This document shows positions 16,982 through 26,483 of a stretch of DNA of 64,000 nucleotides, piece by piece. How positions within the stretch are numbered: the first letter of the stretch is position 1; every line of letters starts with the position of its first letter. The stretch is from an uncultured Clostridium sp. (GTDB lineage: Bacteria > Bacillota > Clostridia > Lachnospirales > Lachnospiraceae). The DNA is taken from positions 20,012 through 84,011 of the forward strand of contig URFM01000010.1 in assembly GCA_900547035.1 (NCBI GenBank), written 5' to 3'. The position numbers and the translations under genes were made by a program. The notes beneath the pieces were generated by a model. That model worked only from the letters and a program-made list of their open reading frames with translations. It made no database searches and had not been told where the DNA came from.

Positions 16982-18322
16982 ATGGCGAAGAGAAGACAGC
17001 CGGTCCGGGCGGCCGTTGGATACGATTCCGGAGAATACGCCAAAGTTCAGGGGCGTCCTCGGCAGAACGCGGCCCCCACAGCCAGACGAAGCGCCCCTCC
17101 GCCGGCGGCGGGGGTCCGGCGGCAGAGTCCGGCCAGAGCGGGGAACGGCACTGCTCAGGCGCGGCAGGAAGCATACGAACAGCCGGTAAAGAAAAAGAAG
17201 GTGCGTCATTTTTATGATTACAGTCTTCTGTTCTGCATTATATTTCTGACGGCTTTCGGGCTGGTTATGATTTACAGCGCCAGCTCCTATTCGGCTCAGC
17301 TGGAATATGACGGAAATGCGGCTTACTTTATGCTGCGGCAGGGAAAGATTGCCGCAGCCGGCTTTGTGTTTATGCTGATCATCTCCAAGATGGATTATCA
17401 CTTTTTTGCCCGGTTCGCTGTTCCGGCTTATGGAATGTCCTATTTGCTGATGATTGCGGTAAGCCTGATTGGTACGGAGGCTAACGGTAAGCGGAGGTGG
17501 CTGCGGTTGGGACCGATCAGCTTCCAGCCGACGGAGTTTGTAAAAATCGCTCTGATTGTCATGCTTGCGGCGGTGATTGCGGAAATGGGAAGCCGCATCA
17601 ATAAATGGAAAAGCATGGGATTCGTTCTGGCGCTGACGGCGCCGTTGGCAGGGCTGGTAGCGATGAATAATCTAAGCTCCGGAATTATTATTATGGGGAT
17701 TTCAGTCTCTATGCTCTTTGTGGCCTGCCGGATCAAATGGCCCTTCTTCCTGGGAGGGGCTGCCTGCATGGGAACCCTGGCTTCTGCCGGGCCGATCGGA
17801 AAAGCCCTGAACACCATAGGACTGCTTCAGGATTACCAGTATAACCGGATCCTGGCTTGGCTGAATCCTGAATCAGACCCGACGGATAAAGGCTTTCAGG
17901 TGCTTCAGGGGCTTTATGCCATCGGCTCCGGGGGCCTGACGGGGCAGGGGTTAGGAGAGAGCATTCAGAAGCTGGGTTTCCTTCCGGAGTCCCAGAACGA
18001 TATGATTTTCGCAATTATCTGCGAAGAGCTCGGACTGTTCGGGGCGGTGTCCATTATTCTGATTTTCTTGTTTATGATTTACCGGTTTATGCTGATTGCC
18101 TGGAACGCTCCGGACCTTTTGGGAGGCCTTCTGGTGGTAGGAGTTATGGGACACATTGCCATTCAGGTGATTCTGAATATCGCGGTAGTCAGCAACAGTA
18201 TACCTAATACGGGAATTACTCTGCCGTTTATCAGCTATGGAGGAACCTCGATTCTGTTTTTGATGGCGGAGATGGGGATCGTTCTGAGCGTTTCCAATCA
18301 GATTAAGTTGGAGAAAACATAG
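16982..18322 (+). CDS. ftsW: SEDS-family peptidoglycan polymerase FtsW/SpoVE
   Basis: Membrane glycosyltransferase polymerising lipid II, working with the class B PBPs encoded just upstream. 446 residues: an unusually long basic, Ala/Pro/Arg-rich cytoplasmic N terminus (about 75 residues) before the first helix, then about ten helices. SEDS motifs: MIYSASSYSAQ, WLRLGPISFQPTEFVKIAL, ESQNDMIFAIICEELGL, and NTGITLPFISYGG. AAGGAGGAG precedes the ATG. Both vegetative FtsW and sporulation SpoVE fit the position; they cannot be separated here. Confidence 0.93.
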   Translation: MAKRRQPVRAAVGYDSGEYAKVQGRPRQNAAPTARRSAPPPAAGVRRQSPARAGNGTAQARQEAYEQPVKKKKVRHFYDYSLLFCIIFLTAFGLVMIYSASSYSAQLEYDGNAAYFMLRQGKIAAAGFVFMLIISKMDYHFFARFAVPAYGMSYLLMIAVSLIGTEANGKRRWLRLGPISFQPTEFVKIALIVMLAAVIAEMGSRINKWKSMGFVLALTAPLAGLVAMNNLSSGIIIMGISVSMLFVACRIKWPFFLGGAACMGTLASAGPIGKALNTIGLLQDYQYNRILAWLNPESDPTDKGFQVLQGLYAIGSGGLTGQGLGESIQKLGFLPESQNDMIFAIICEELGLFGAVSIILIFLFMIYRFMLIAWNAPDLLGGLLVVGVMGHIAIQVILNIAVVSNSIPNTGITLPFISYGGTSILFLMAEMGIVLSVSNQIKLEKT

Positions 18323-18437
18323 GAGGGACAGGAACCAAACAAGACGCCGGGGCATATGCTTATAGTAAAGAGCAGAATGCCGCCTGGCAGGCCGGATGGA
18401 ATTCGGATGGACCAAAGCGGCAAAAAGAGGTGTCCGG

Positions 18438-19718
18438 TTGTCCAGAATTCAGATTCAGGGCCTGCGCCCTTTAAAAGGGCGGGTTTCAATTCAAGGTTCA
18501 AAAAATGCCGTTCTGCCCATGATGGCGGCGGCCATCCTCCACCGGGGTGTGACGGTGCTGTCCAATGTTCCTTTGATTCAGGATGTGGAATGCATGAAGG
18601 CTATCCTGGAGTCTCTGGGCTGCCGCTGCATACAAAAGGGAGGCGTTCTGGAAATTGACGCCTCCCTTTTGCGCACCACCAGAATCCCGGACTGTTATAT
18701 GAAGCAGATGCGCTCCTCCATCATTCTTTTGGGAGCCCTGTTTGGACGGATGGGAGAAGGAAGCTGCGGATACCCGGGAGGATGTCTCATCGGTTCAAGG
18801 CCCATTGATCTGCATCTGAAAGCCCTCTCAGGCCTGGGAGCCCAGGTGGAGGAGGAAAATCTTCAGGTGCAGGTGAAGGCGGCGGAGGGAAAGAGGCCGA
18901 AAGGAGGAAGAATCCTTCTTAGATATCCCAGCGTAGGAGCCACGGAACAGGCTCTTTTGGGGGCGGTTCTGGCGAAGGGAGAAACCTGTATCCTGGGAGC
19001 GGCCAGAGAGCCTGAAATCCGCCAGCTCTGCCGTTTTTTGAAAGGAATGGGAGCAAAAATTAAGGGAGAGGGAACGGAAAGCCTGACGGTTGAAGGCGTT
19101 TCCTGCTCAGAACTCCATGACAGTTATTTTCGTATAGGAGGAGACCGGATTGTGGCAGGTACCTACATGTCCGCGGTGATGGCGGCTACAGGGCAGATTC
19201 AGATTTGCGGAGCGGACCTGGAGGAGCTGAAAGAGCCGGTGAGGCTTTTTTCAAAGGCAGGGGCAGGAATCCGGCAGGATGAGAAAAGCGGAGACTTCCT
19301 CATTTCTATGAGAGAGCGGCCTAAGGGACTGATATTTGAAACCTCCCCGTACCCTGGATTTCCTACTGACCTTCAATCTCCTTTTATGGCGTTTTTGGCG
19401 GGAGCCAGCGGAGAAAGCCAGATTACGGAAAACGTGTTTGAGGCGCGCTTTGCAACGGCCGGAGAGCTCAGAAAAATGGGAGCCAGGATTGACGTAAATG
19501 GGAGGACGGCTTACGTTAAGGGCGTGTGGCCTTTGATGGGGGCAAAGGTAATGGCGGGAGATTTAAGAGGAGGAGCTGCCCTGACGGTGGCGGCTTTGGG
19601 CGCGGGAGGAATTACCGTAATCGACGGGTGCCGCCATATAGATAGAGGATACGAAGACATATGCCGGGATTTATCCGCACTGGGGGCGGATGTCCGCCGG
19701 CTGGATGTACAGGAATAA
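18438..19718 (+). CDS. murA: UDP-N-acetylglucosamine 1-carboxyvinyltransferase
   Basis: First committed step of peptidoglycan synthesis: transfers enolpyruvate from PEP to UDP-GlcNAc. EPSP-synthase-type fold. Seen: LKGRVSIQGSKNAVLPMMAA at the N terminus, the active-site loop GGCLIGSRPIDLH with the PEP-reactive Cys, SPYPGFPTDLQ with the catalytic Asp, and DRGYED. The frame is open from an ATG at 18396, but AAAGAGGT (18424-18431) sits 6 bases before a TTG at 18438, and that start gives the usual MurA N terminus (SRIQIQGLRPLKG); it is preferred. Presence of murA inside a dcw cluster is seen in some clostridia. Confidence 0.9.
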   Translation: MSRIQIQGLRPLKGRVSIQGSKNAVLPMMAAAILHRGVTVLSNVPLIQDVECMKAILESLGCRCIQKGGVLEIDASLLRTTRIPDCYMKQMRSSIILLGALFGRMGEGSCGYPGGCLIGSRPIDLHLKALSGLGAQVEEENLQVQVKAAEGKRPKGGRILLRYPSVGATEQALLGAVLAKGETCILGAAREPEIRQLCRFLKGMGAKIKGEGTESLTVEGVSCSELHDSYFRIGGDRIVAGTYMSAVMAATGQIQICGADLEELKEPVRLFSKAGAGIRQDEKSGDFLISMRERPKGLIFETSPYPGFPTDLQSPFMAFLAGASGESQITENVFEARFATAGELRKMGARIDVNGRTAYVKGVWPLMGAKVMAGDLRGGAALTVAALGAGGITVIDGCRHIDRGYEDICRDLSALGADVRRLDVQE

Positions 19719-19737
19719 AAAGAGGTGGAGACAGCAG

Positions 19738-20469
19738 ATGGGAGAGGTGAGAGAAAAACGAAAACTGGGCTTGTGGATTGCTGCGGCACTGTTCCTTTTG
19801 GCAGCAATCATCGTGGTTGCCTTGAGAATTATCACCGTGACCGTCTCGGGAAGCACAAGGTATACGCCGGAGCAGATGGAGGAATATCTGTTTCAGGATA
19901 CTTGGGACAGAAATCCTCTGGTCTGTTATCTGAAGGACCGCCTGCAGCCTCACCGCCAGATCCCCTTTGTAGATGATTACCGGCTGGTTTTTCATGGCCC
20001 TACCAGTCTGGAGGTGATCGTTTACGAGAAAAGCGTAGTGGGCTACGTGTCCTGCATGAGCAGCTATATGTATTTTGACCGGGACGGCATCGTAGTGGAA
20101 AGCTCTACCAAACGGCTGGAGGGAGTGCCGGAGATTACCGGTTTGAAGTTTGGACATCTGATTCTCCACCATCCCCTTCCGGTGGAGGATCAAAGCGTCT
20201 TTCAGGATATTATGACTCTGACCCAGCAGCTGGAGCTCTATGAGGTGGAGGTGGACCGCATCGCTTATAATGCAGAAAAGGAAGCCACACTTTACATCGG
20301 CCAAATGGAGGTCAGCCTGGGAAAAGGGAATAATATGGACAGCAAGATTTCCGTTCTCAGCGATATATTAAAAAGCCAGCCTCAGCTGGCCCAGATGGAC
20401 GGGGTAATTGAGCTGGACAACTACAGTGAAGATGGAATCGGAGGGGGAATTACGTTCCGGAAACGGTAA
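19738..20469 (+). CDS. FtsQ/DivIB-like cell division protein
   Basis: Bitopic division protein of about 243 residues: short basic cytoplasmic part, one helix (LGLWIAAALFLLAAIIVVAL), then an extracellular POTRA domain beginning ITVTVSGSTRYTPEQME and the FtsQ beta domain (YMYFDRDGIVVESS). It links FtsL-type proteins to the septal synthase. The frame opens earlier (ATG 19690, overlapping murA), but GAGGTGGAG lies 7 bases ahead of ATG 19738, which is chosen. Confidence 0.85.
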   Translation: MGEVREKRKLGLWIAAALFLLAAIIVVALRIITVTVSGSTRYTPEQMEEYLFQDTWDRNPLVCYLKDRLQPHRQIPFVDDYRLVFHGPTSLEVIVYEKSVVGYVSCMSSYMYFDRDGIVVESSTKRLEGVPEITGLKFGHLILHHPLPVEDQSVFQDIMTLTQQLELYEVEVDRIAYNAEKEATLYIGQMEVSLGKGNNMDSKISVLSDILKSQPQLAQMDGVIELDNYSEDGIGGGITFRKR

Positions 20470-20498
20470 AATCCCAGAAAAAACCCATTTTTCGGGTA

Positions 20499-20527
20499 TT
20501 GACAACCGCTTGCGGATTCATTATGAT
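20499..20527 (+). promoter_or_regulatory. Predicted ftsZ promoter P1
   Basis: TTGACA (20499-20504), 17-base spacer, TATGAT (20522-20527), starting 30 bases after divIB. Confidence 0.82.
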
Positions 20528-20573
20528 GTTTAAGTGCCAGTGGAGGAAACTTCATCATTTCCGGGAAAAAAGG

Positions 20574-20602
20574 TTGATTTTTTCGGAAAAATCCCCTATA
20601 GT
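20574..20602 (+). promoter_or_regulatory. Predicted ftsZ promoter P2
   Basis: TTGATT (20574-20579), 17-base spacer, TATAGT (20597-20602). With P1 it gives ftsZ its own tandem promoters and a leader of about 100-175 bases. Confidence 0.65.
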
Positions 20603-20705
20603 ATTAGGTAGACCAGAAATCGGAAACCCATGATGAAAAGGAAAATCAGACCTGCGGATATGGACTGATTCAGGGCAGTGAGGGATAGAGAAGGAGGATA
20701 TTGTC

Positions 20706-22025
20706 TTGTTAGAGATTAAAATAAATGAGTCGGAGAATGCCGCCAGAATCATAGTAGTGGGAGTTGGCGGAGCCGGAAACAACGCGGTAAACCGTATGAT
20801 TGATGAGAATATTGCGGGAGTGGAATTTATCGGGATCAACACCGATAAGCAGGCCCTCCAGTTCTGTAAAGCCCCTACTGCCATGCAGATCGGCGAGAAG
20901 CTGACCAAGGGACTTGGAGCAGGCGCCCGTCCGGATATCGGCGAGAAGGCTGCCGAGGAGAGTTCGGAGGAGATTTCCCAGGCCTTAAAGGGAGCGGATA
21001 TGGTGTTCGTAACCTGTGGTATGGGAGGCGGTACCGGAACCGGAGCGGCTCCTGTGGTAGCCAAGATCGCCAAGGATATGGGAATCCTTACGGTAGGAGT
21101 GGTGACCAAGCCCTTCCGTTTTGAGGCCAAGACCCGTATGACCAACGCTTTAAACGGCATCGCTCATTTAAAGGAAAGCGTTGATACGCTGATTGTTATT
21201 CCCAATGACCGGCTTTTGGAAATTGTAGACCGCCGCACTACTATGCCGGATGCTCTGAAGAAGGCGGATGAGGTACTTCAGCAGGCGGTTCAGGGTATTA
21301 CGGACCTGATCAATGTGCCTGGCCTGATCAATTTGGATTTCGCGGACGTTCAGACCGTTATGATCGATAAGGGCATCGCTCATATCGGAATCGGACATGC
21401 CAAGGGCGATGACAAGGCCCTGGAGGCTGTGAAGCAGGCTGTATCCAGTCCCCTTCTGGAGACTACCATCGAGGGCGCAAGCCATGTGATTATCAATATT
21501 TCCGGCGACATCAGCCTGATTGAGGCCAATGAGGCTGCCAGCTACGTTCAGGAACTGGCCGGCGACGATGCCAATATCATCTTCGGCGCGATGTATGATG
21601 AGAACGCTCAGGATGAGGCGACGATCACCGTGATTGCTACCGGCCTGGATGAGAACAGCGGAGAGGCCAATATTGAGAAAGCTATGACCGGTTTTGCCAA
21701 CTATAAGACAAAGATCCCTGCTCCGCAGACCCAGGCTCCCTCCCATGGCAGTCAGGAGGCGGCAGCTACCGCGGGCAGTTACCGCAGCGGCCAGAATTAT
21801 GGTCATGGTACTTATACGGCGCCTCAGACCGGAACCGGGTACGGCAGCCACTCTGCCGGCCAGAATCAGGGTTATGGAAACTACGGCGGCCAGCAGAATT
21901 ACAACAATAATCCTTCCTCCGCCGGACAGGGCAATACGGAGAGAACCTCCGGTCCCGCTTTCCGCCCTACGGCCAATAAGGATTTGTCCATCAATATTCC
22001 GGATTTCCTGAAGAATCGTAAATAA
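20706..22025 (+). CDS. ftsZ: Cell division protein FtsZ
   Basis: Tubulin-like GTPase that forms the division ring. 439 residues. GTP-binding motifs [13 protein letters not shown] and [14 protein letters not shown]7-loop-region [13 protein letters not shown]. The globular domain ends near residue 320; then a Gly/Gln/Asn/Tyr-rich linker of about 100 residues, and the conserved tail [14 protein letters not shown] that binds FtsA, SepF and similar partners. TTG start at 20706 with AAGGAGG eight bases upstream. No ftsA is adjacent, so another membrane anchor such as SepF is expected. A strong terminator follows. Confidence 0.98.
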   Translation: MLEIKINESENAARIIVVGVGGAGNNAVNRMIDENIAGVEFIGINTDKQALQFCKAPTAMQIGEKLTKGLGAGARPDIGEKAAEESSEEISQALKGADMVFVTCGMGGGTGTGAAPVVAKIAKDMGILTVGVVTKPFRFEAKTRMTNALNGIAHLKESVDTLIVIPNDRLLEIVDRRTTMPDALKKADEVLQQAVQGITDLINVPGLINLDFADVQTVMIDKGIAHIGIGHAKGDDKALEAVKQAVSSPLLETTIEGASHVIINISGDISLIEANEAASYVQELAGDDANIIFGAMYDENAQDEATITVIATGLDENSGEANIEKAMTGFANYKTKIPAPQTQAPSHGSQEAAATAGSYRSGQNYGHGTYTAPQTGTGYGSHSAGQNQGYGNYGGQQNYNNNPSSAGQGNTERTSGPAFRPTANKDLSINIPDFLKNRK

Positions 22026-22048
22026 ATAATATTTTATCTATAAGTTTA

Positions 22049-22088
22049 AATCCCTCCGTGCAGTGAGAGCTGTACGGAGGGATTTTTT
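22049..22088 (+). terminator. Intrinsic terminator after ftsZ
   Basis: AATCCCTCCGTGCAG pairs with CTGTACGGAGGGATT across a TGAGAG loop, followed by T6. Its T-tract runs into the first Spo0A box. Confidence 0.92.
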
Positions 22089-22153
22089 GTCGAAGAAAAA
22101 TGAGAATATCCCCCTTCTGTTCGACAGCATCTGCGCTTCAGAATGATTATAAT
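22088..22153 (+). promoter_or_regulatory. spoIIG-type promoter with two Spo0A boxes
   Basis: TGTCGAA (22088-22094) is an exact forward Spo0A box; TTCGACA (22120-22126) is its exact reverse complement. A TATAAT lies at 22148-22153, 22 bases after the TTCGAC -35-like element. The Bacillus spoIIG promoter is known for this 22-bp spacing and Spo0A binding over its -35, so the layout is the same. Confidence 0.82.
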
Positions 22154-22216
22154 GCTCTTGTATCATTTATCAGGAGGTGAGGCTGAGGGGCGAGGTTCAG
22201 GAAAACGCCCTTGCAG

Positions 22217-23194
22217 ATGACCTACGAAGTATACATAGATGTGATATTGATTGTGAACGGGGTAATGGATGGCATTTTGCTGGCCATATTAAACCGGATT
22301 CTTGGAGCAGGCGCCAAAGCGGGACGGATTTTCTTGGGAGCGGCAGCGGGAGCCATGTGGGCATGCGCCGCCGCGCTGGTACCCGCCATGCCCCTGTGGC
22401 TTCGATTTTTAGGAAGCTGTCTGGCGGTACCGGCTCTTATGGTTTGGATAGCTTTTCGCCCCAGGGGTGTGAAACAACTGGTGCAGGCGGCGGCAGGACT
22501 CGATCTGACGGCTGCGGCGGCCGGCGGTGTGACGGAGGCTCTTTATGAGCATACAAGAGCAGGGTTTTACCTGGAACTTCTGCTTCGTGGAGAGAGGGCC
22601 GCAGGGCTTCGCCTGCTGTGCTGGCTGTTGATATTAACCGGAGGTATGGCGGGGGCATGGGGGCTCCTGGGAAATGGAGCGGAAATGATGAGAAAACGCT
22701 TCCGGAAACGGACATACTGTCAGGTTGTGCTGTGTTTTCAGGGAAAGGAGGTCCGGGTCAGAGGGCTGCTGGATACGGGAAATTGCCTGAGAGATCCGGT
22801 AAGCGGATCTCCGGTCCATGTAGCTTCCGCCCAGGTGATGCTTGATTTATGTCCCAGAATCCGGGGCGTTATTTTTGTGCCTTACCGGGCGGTAGGGACT
22901 GAAAGCGGCATTCTCCCGGCAATCCGCCTGGACTGGATGAAGGTTGAGATGGATCACAGGGAATACAGCTTTTCACATCCTCTGGTGGCAGTTTCCAGGG
23001 AACCTCTCTGCGCCGCGGGCGATTACGATTTACTGCTTCAGCAGGAACAGTGGGAGAGAAGGGCAAAGCCGCGCCGTCCATTATCCTGGCATACAGGAGG
23101 GAAAATTCATGATGATCAAAGTATCAATACCCAGCCGTTTTCAATTAAAAACCATGCCCAGCTTCCGGACTGTGCTTCTGCCGGGCCAGAGTGA
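22217..23194 (+). CDS. spoIIGA: Sporulation sigma-E factor processing peptidase SpoIIGA
   Basis: Membrane aspartic protease that removes the SigE pro-sequence at the sporulation septum. N-terminal half: several helices (start [19 protein letters not shown]); C-terminal half: protease domain with [12 protein letters not shown] carrying the catalytic Asp. The ribosome site is odd: a very strong AGGAGGTGAGG (22172-22182) is 35 bases upstream in a stretch with in-frame stops, and only weak purines precede ATG 22217 (or TTG 22211). The reading frame runs 86 bases into sigE, whereas another frame would stop exactly at the sigE start; a frameshift near 23050 is possible. Confidence 0.88.
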   Translation: MTYEVYIDVILIVNGVMDGILLAILNRILGAGAKAGRIFLGAAAGAMWACAAALVPAMPLWLRFLGSCLAVPALMVWIAFRPRGVKQLVQAAAGLDLTAAAAGGVTEALYEHTRAGFYLELLLRGERAAGLRLLCWLLILTGGMAGAWGLLGNGAEMMRKRFRKRTYCQVVLCFQGKEVRVRGLLDTGNCLRDPVSGSPVHVASAQVMLDLCPRIRGVIFVPYRAVGTESGILPAIRLDWMKVEMDHREYSFSHPLVAVSREPLCAAGDYDLLLQQEQWERRAKPRRPLSWHTGGKIHDDQSINTQPFSIKNHAQLPDCASAGPE

Positions 23195-23849
23195 AGTCCA
23201 TTACATTGGCGGGGCGGATATTCTGCCGGCTCCTTTAGATGCCGCCCAGGAAGCCCAAATGATCGGGCTTTTGGGAGGGGAAGAGGACGCCCATGCCAGA
23301 AGCACGCTGATTGAGCATAATCTCAGATTGGTTGTGTACATTGCGAAAAAATTTGACAATACCAGTGTTGGGGTGGAGGACCTGATTTCTATTGGAACCA
23401 TCGGTTTGATTAAAGCCATCAACACCTTCAATCCGGACAAAAATATCAAGCTGGCGACGTATGCCTCCCGGTGCATTGAAAATGAGATTCTTATGTATCT
23501 GCGCCGGAACAATAAGACCAGGCTGGAGGTGTCCATCGATGAGCCGCTGAATGTGGACTGGGACGGAAACGAACTTCTTCTGTCAGATATTCTTGGGACG
23601 GACGAGGATGTGATCTATCATGATATTGAATCCGAGGTAGAGAAAAATCTGTTAAACAGCGCTATTAACCGATTGAGTCCCAGAGAACGGAAAATCGTGG
23701 AGCTGCGCTACGGACTTACGGATGGGGAAGGTACGGAGATGACTCAAAAGGAGGTGGCGGACCTGCTGGGAATCTCTCAGTCCTATATTTCCAGACTGGA
23801 AAAGAAGATCATGAAACGGCTGAAGAAAGAGATGGTCAGATTCGAGTAA
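23109..23849 (+). CDS. sigE: RNA polymerase sporulation sigma factor SigE (precursor)
   Basis: Mother-cell-specific early sporulation sigma factor, 246 residues. Pro-sequence of about 30 residues ending at the processing region SEVHYIGG, region 2 with [24 protein letters not shown] and [15 protein letters not shown], and region 4 with [15 protein letters not shown] and [13 protein letters not shown] helix-turn-helix. GGAGG at 23096-23100 supports ATG 23109. It is made inactive and cleaved by SpoIIGA from the gene before it. sigG, which follows in many spore formers, is not here. Confidence 0.97.
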   Translation: MMIKVSIPSRFQLKTMPSFRTVLLPGQSEVHYIGGADILPAPLDAAQEAQMIGLLGGEEDAHARSTLIEHNLRLVVYIAKKFDNTSVGVEDLISIGTIGLIKAINTFNPDKNIKLATYASRCIENEILMYLRRNNKTRLEVSIDEPLNVDWDGNELLLSDILGTDEDVIYHDIESEVEKNLLNSAINRLSPRERKIVELRYGLTDGEGTEMTQKEVADLLGISQSYISRLEKKIMKRLKKEMVRFE

Positions 23850-23860
23850 AAAAGGCAGAA

Positions 23861-23907
23861 ATAAGGGACAGGCATGACTCGCAGGAGCCGCGCCTGTCCC
23901 CTATTTG
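23861..23907. terminator. Bidirectional terminator between sigE and the NYN gene
   Basis: GGGACAGGC and GCCTGTCCC form a perfect 9-base stem flanked by A-rich and T-rich arms (AATAA / TATTT), suited to convergent genes. Confidence 0.75.
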
Positions 23908-23914
23908 TAATAGT

Positions 23915-24901
23915 TCAGGATGTTTTCAGCTGCACCATATTGTCTTTGATCTTAAATTTGCCGAAGCTGCGCAGAAAGCTGGAAATCCGGCTGAAACCGT
24001 ACTGCTTTACGTCAAAGGAAGGGTAGGTCTTTTTCAGTTCATCGTGGATGATGCTTAGGTTGTCCACATGACCTTGGTAGCCCTGGATGATGCGGATAAT
24101 TTCCTGCTCAATCTCGGATTTGGAGATGCTGGCGTTTTTCTCCTGGACAAAGTATCCGCCGTGAAGCTTGACGACTTGAAAATCGCTGCCCGTAAGGCTT
24201 TCTAAAAAAGTGGACAGCTTAGAATAGCCGTAATTACGCACATCGAAATCCGAGAAGCGTTTGGTGAGAAAATTCCCCACCGCGGCCAGGCCCAGAGGCT
24301 GGTTTAAGCCGTTATTTTCGATGAGAAGCTTGGAGATGGCTCTCTGAATCTCATCGGTGCTGGTGATTGTTTTTTGAATGGCGTCAATGTTGGCCACATC
24401 CTCCTTCATGGATACGATGGTACCCCGGCCCTTTACCGTCTCGACGACCTCCGGCGCATCCTCGGAGGAGATAATTTCCAGGAGCTTGAAAGTATCGCAG
24501 GCGGCGCGGAAAGGCTTTGGGGTTTTCTGCTCGCCGATGCCCATGACGAACATGCCGGCCTCCCGGAGACGCTGCGCCAGCTTGGTAAAATCGGAATCGC
24601 TGGATACCAGACAGAAACCATCCACATTGCCGGAATAGAGAATGTCCATGGCATCGATAATCATAGCCGAGTCGGTGGCATTCTTCCCGGTGGTATAGCT
24701 GTACTGCTGGATCGGGTTGACGGACCAGTCCAGAAGGACATTCTTCCAGCCCCGCTTTTCGTTATCCGTCCAGTCTCCGTAGATACGTTTGTAGGTGGCA
24801 AGCCCGACATCGGAGACCTCGTCCAGGATATATTTAATGTACTTTGGAGATACGTTGTCCGCGTCAATCAGCACGGCAAATCTGCGCTCATTTTGTTCCA
24901 T
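23915..24901 (-). CDS. NYN-domain putative ribonuclease with two LOTUS/OST-HTH domains
   Basis: Residues 1-150 form a NYN (PIN-like, LabA/DUF88) nuclease domain with acidic positions in VLIDADN, ATDSAMIIDAMD and LVSSDSDF. Two related winged-helix OST-HTH/LOTUS domains follow, each with the pattern F-D-V-x-x-Y-G-[FY]-S-[KR]-[LI]-[SI]-[ST]-F-L (near residues 185-245 and 260-325). LOTUS domains bind RNA in other proteins, so this is likely an RNA-processing or decay enzyme; the target is unknown. ATG 24901 is preferred to the GTG four codons upstream because GGAG is better spaced. Convergent with sigE. Confidence 0.85.
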   Translation of the reverse strand: MEQNERRFAVLIDADNVSPKYIKYILDEVSDVGLATYKRIYGDWTDNEKRGWKNVLLDWSVNPIQQYSYTTGKNATDSAMIIDAMDILYSGNVDGFCLVSSDSDFTKLAQRLREAGMFVMGIGEQKTPKPFRAACDTFKLLEIISSEDAPEVVETVKGRGTIVSMKEDVANIDAIQKTITSTDEIQRAISKLLIENNGLNQPLGLAAVGNFLTKRFSDFDVRNYGYSKLSTFLESLTGSDFQVVKLHGGYFVQEKNASISKSEIEQEIIRIIQGYQGHVDNLSIIHDELKKTYPSFDVKQYGFSRISSFLRSFGKFKIKDNMVQLKTS

Positions 24902-25018
24902 AGATAGATTCACTCCACTTCAAAATTGCCCTATGAAAGGGGGGCTGTTCTGCTGAGCCCGTTTTCAACAGTTTAACACATTCCGGGTGAGCCATCAAGC
25001 GGTTTCGGGAAACGGCCA

Positions 25019-25047
25019 TTGACGCGGGCTTTTTGTTGTGTTATGCT
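25019..25047 (+). promoter_or_regulatory. Predicted deoB promoter
   Basis: TTGACG (25019-25024), 17-base spacer, TATGCT (25042-25047), 37 bases before the start codon. Confidence 0.7.
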
Positions 25048-25084
25048 TTTTCAAGACAGATAGAAGGCAGGAGGAGATATTAAA

Positions 25085-26272
25085 ATGAAGTATCAGCGCA
25101 TATTTACCATTGTAATTGACTCCATGGGGATTGGAGCTATGCCTAATGCGGCGGAATATGGGGATGAGGGGTGCGATACCCTGGGACATATTGACCTTAA
25201 TATGCCGGAGTTTAAGATCCCTCATATGGCGGAACTGGGAATTACCCGTCTGCACCCGCTGACTCATGTGAAGGAAAAGGGAGAACCGAAGGGCTACTAT
25301 GGACGGCTTTTTGAAGCCAGTGTGGGAAAGGATACTATGACCGGACACTGGGAGATGATGGGACTCTATATTACCCAGCCATTCCAGACATTTACGGATA
25401 CGGGATTTCCGCAGGAACTTCTGGATGAACTGAGCCGGCGCACCGGTCATAAGATTATTGGAAACAAGGCGGCCAGCGGTACGGAAATTTTAAAGGAGCT
25501 GGGAGAACAGTCGGTACGGACCGGAGATATGATTGTATACACCTCTGCGGATTCTGTGCTTCAGATCTGCGGAAACGAAGAAACCTTCGGACTGGAGGAG
25601 CTGTACCGCTGCTGCGAAATTGCCAGAGAGCTGACTATGAAGGATGAGTGGAAAGTGGGACGAGTAATCGCCCGTCCGTTTGTGGGAAGAACCAAGGACG
25701 AGTTTAAGCGAACCTCCAACCGTCACGATTACGCCTTAAAGCCCTATGGGAGAACGGTGTTAAATGCTATGAAGGATGCCGGGCTGGATGTTATCAGTGT
25801 AGGAAAGATCCGGGATATTTTCGACGGCGAGGGCATCACTCAGGCTTACAAGTCCAAGAGCAGCGTTCACGGCATGGAGCAGACAATCGACCTGCTTCAG
25901 GAGAACTTCCACGGACTCTGCTTCACCAATCTGGTGGATTTTGACGCTCTTTGGGGACACAGACGGGATCCCATCGGCTATGGAAAGGAGCTGGAAAGAT
26001 TTGACGAGAAGCTGGGAATTTTCCTGGCCGGCATGCGGGAGGACGACCTGCTGCTTGTGACGGCAGATCATGGAAACGACCCGACGTTTAAGGGAACGGA
26101 CCACACCAAGGAAATGGTGCCGCTGCTGGCATATTCCCCGTCTATGAAGGGCAGGGGACTTCTGGAGGACCAGAAGAGCTTTGCGGTAATCGGAGCAACC
26201 ATCGCGGATAATTTTGGAGTGGCTATGCCGGAGGGAACGATTGGAGAGTCTCTTCTGGATCAACTGAAATAG
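25085..26272 (+). CDS. deoB: Phosphopentomutase
   Basis: Interconverts (deoxy)ribose 1-phosphate and 5-phosphate in nucleoside salvage. 395 residues, alkaline-phosphatase-like fold with two manganese ions. Seen: [14 protein letters not shown] near the N terminus, [11 protein letters not shown] with the phosphorylated Thr, [10 protein letters not shown], and [18 protein letters not shown] supplying metal ligands. AGGAGGAG upstream of ATG. It stands alone with its own promoter and a strong hairpin behind it; no nucleoside phosphorylase gene is adjacent. Confidence 0.97.
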   Translation: MKYQRIFTIVIDSMGIGAMPNAAEYGDEGCDTLGHIDLNMPEFKIPHMAELGITRLHPLTHVKEKGEPKGYYGRLFEASVGKDTMTGHWEMMGLYITQPFQTFTDTGFPQELLDELSRRTGHKIIGNKAASGTEILKELGEQSVRTGDMIVYTSADSVLQICGNEETFGLEELYRCCEIARELTMKDEWKVGRVIARPFVGRTKDEFKRTSNRHDYALKPYGRTVLNAMKDAGLDVISVGKIRDIFDGEGITQAYKSKSSVHGMEQTIDLLQENFHGLCFTNLVDFDALWGHRRDPIGYGKELERFDEKLGIFLAGMREDDLLLVTADHGNDPTFKGTDHTKEMVPLLAYSPSMKGRGLLEDQKSFAVIGATIADNFGVAMPEGTIGESLLDQLK

Positions 26273-26281
26273 GGGGAGAAA

Positions 26282-26320
26282 AAGCGCGGAAGACAAAGGG
26301 GGTTCCTTTGTTCCGCGCTT
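26282..26320 (+). terminator. Hairpin after deoB
   Basis: AAGCGCGGAA pairs with TTCCGCGCTT with an inner AAAGG/CCTTT stem. The following CCTTCATT is only weakly T-rich, so it may act as a terminator or as a 3' end stabiliser. Confidence 0.65.
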
Positions 26321-26483
26321 CCTTCATTAATCGGATGTATCGCCGGCGGAAAATTTCTTAATAGGTGTCGCAATCTGAATCAAGTTGTGGTATACTAAAA
26401 AAGCATATCCGGAGAAAAGAGGTTATTTTTCTGCCGGTATTGACAAGGATCATTGGAACGAAACAACCGGGAAAGGACTTGCT

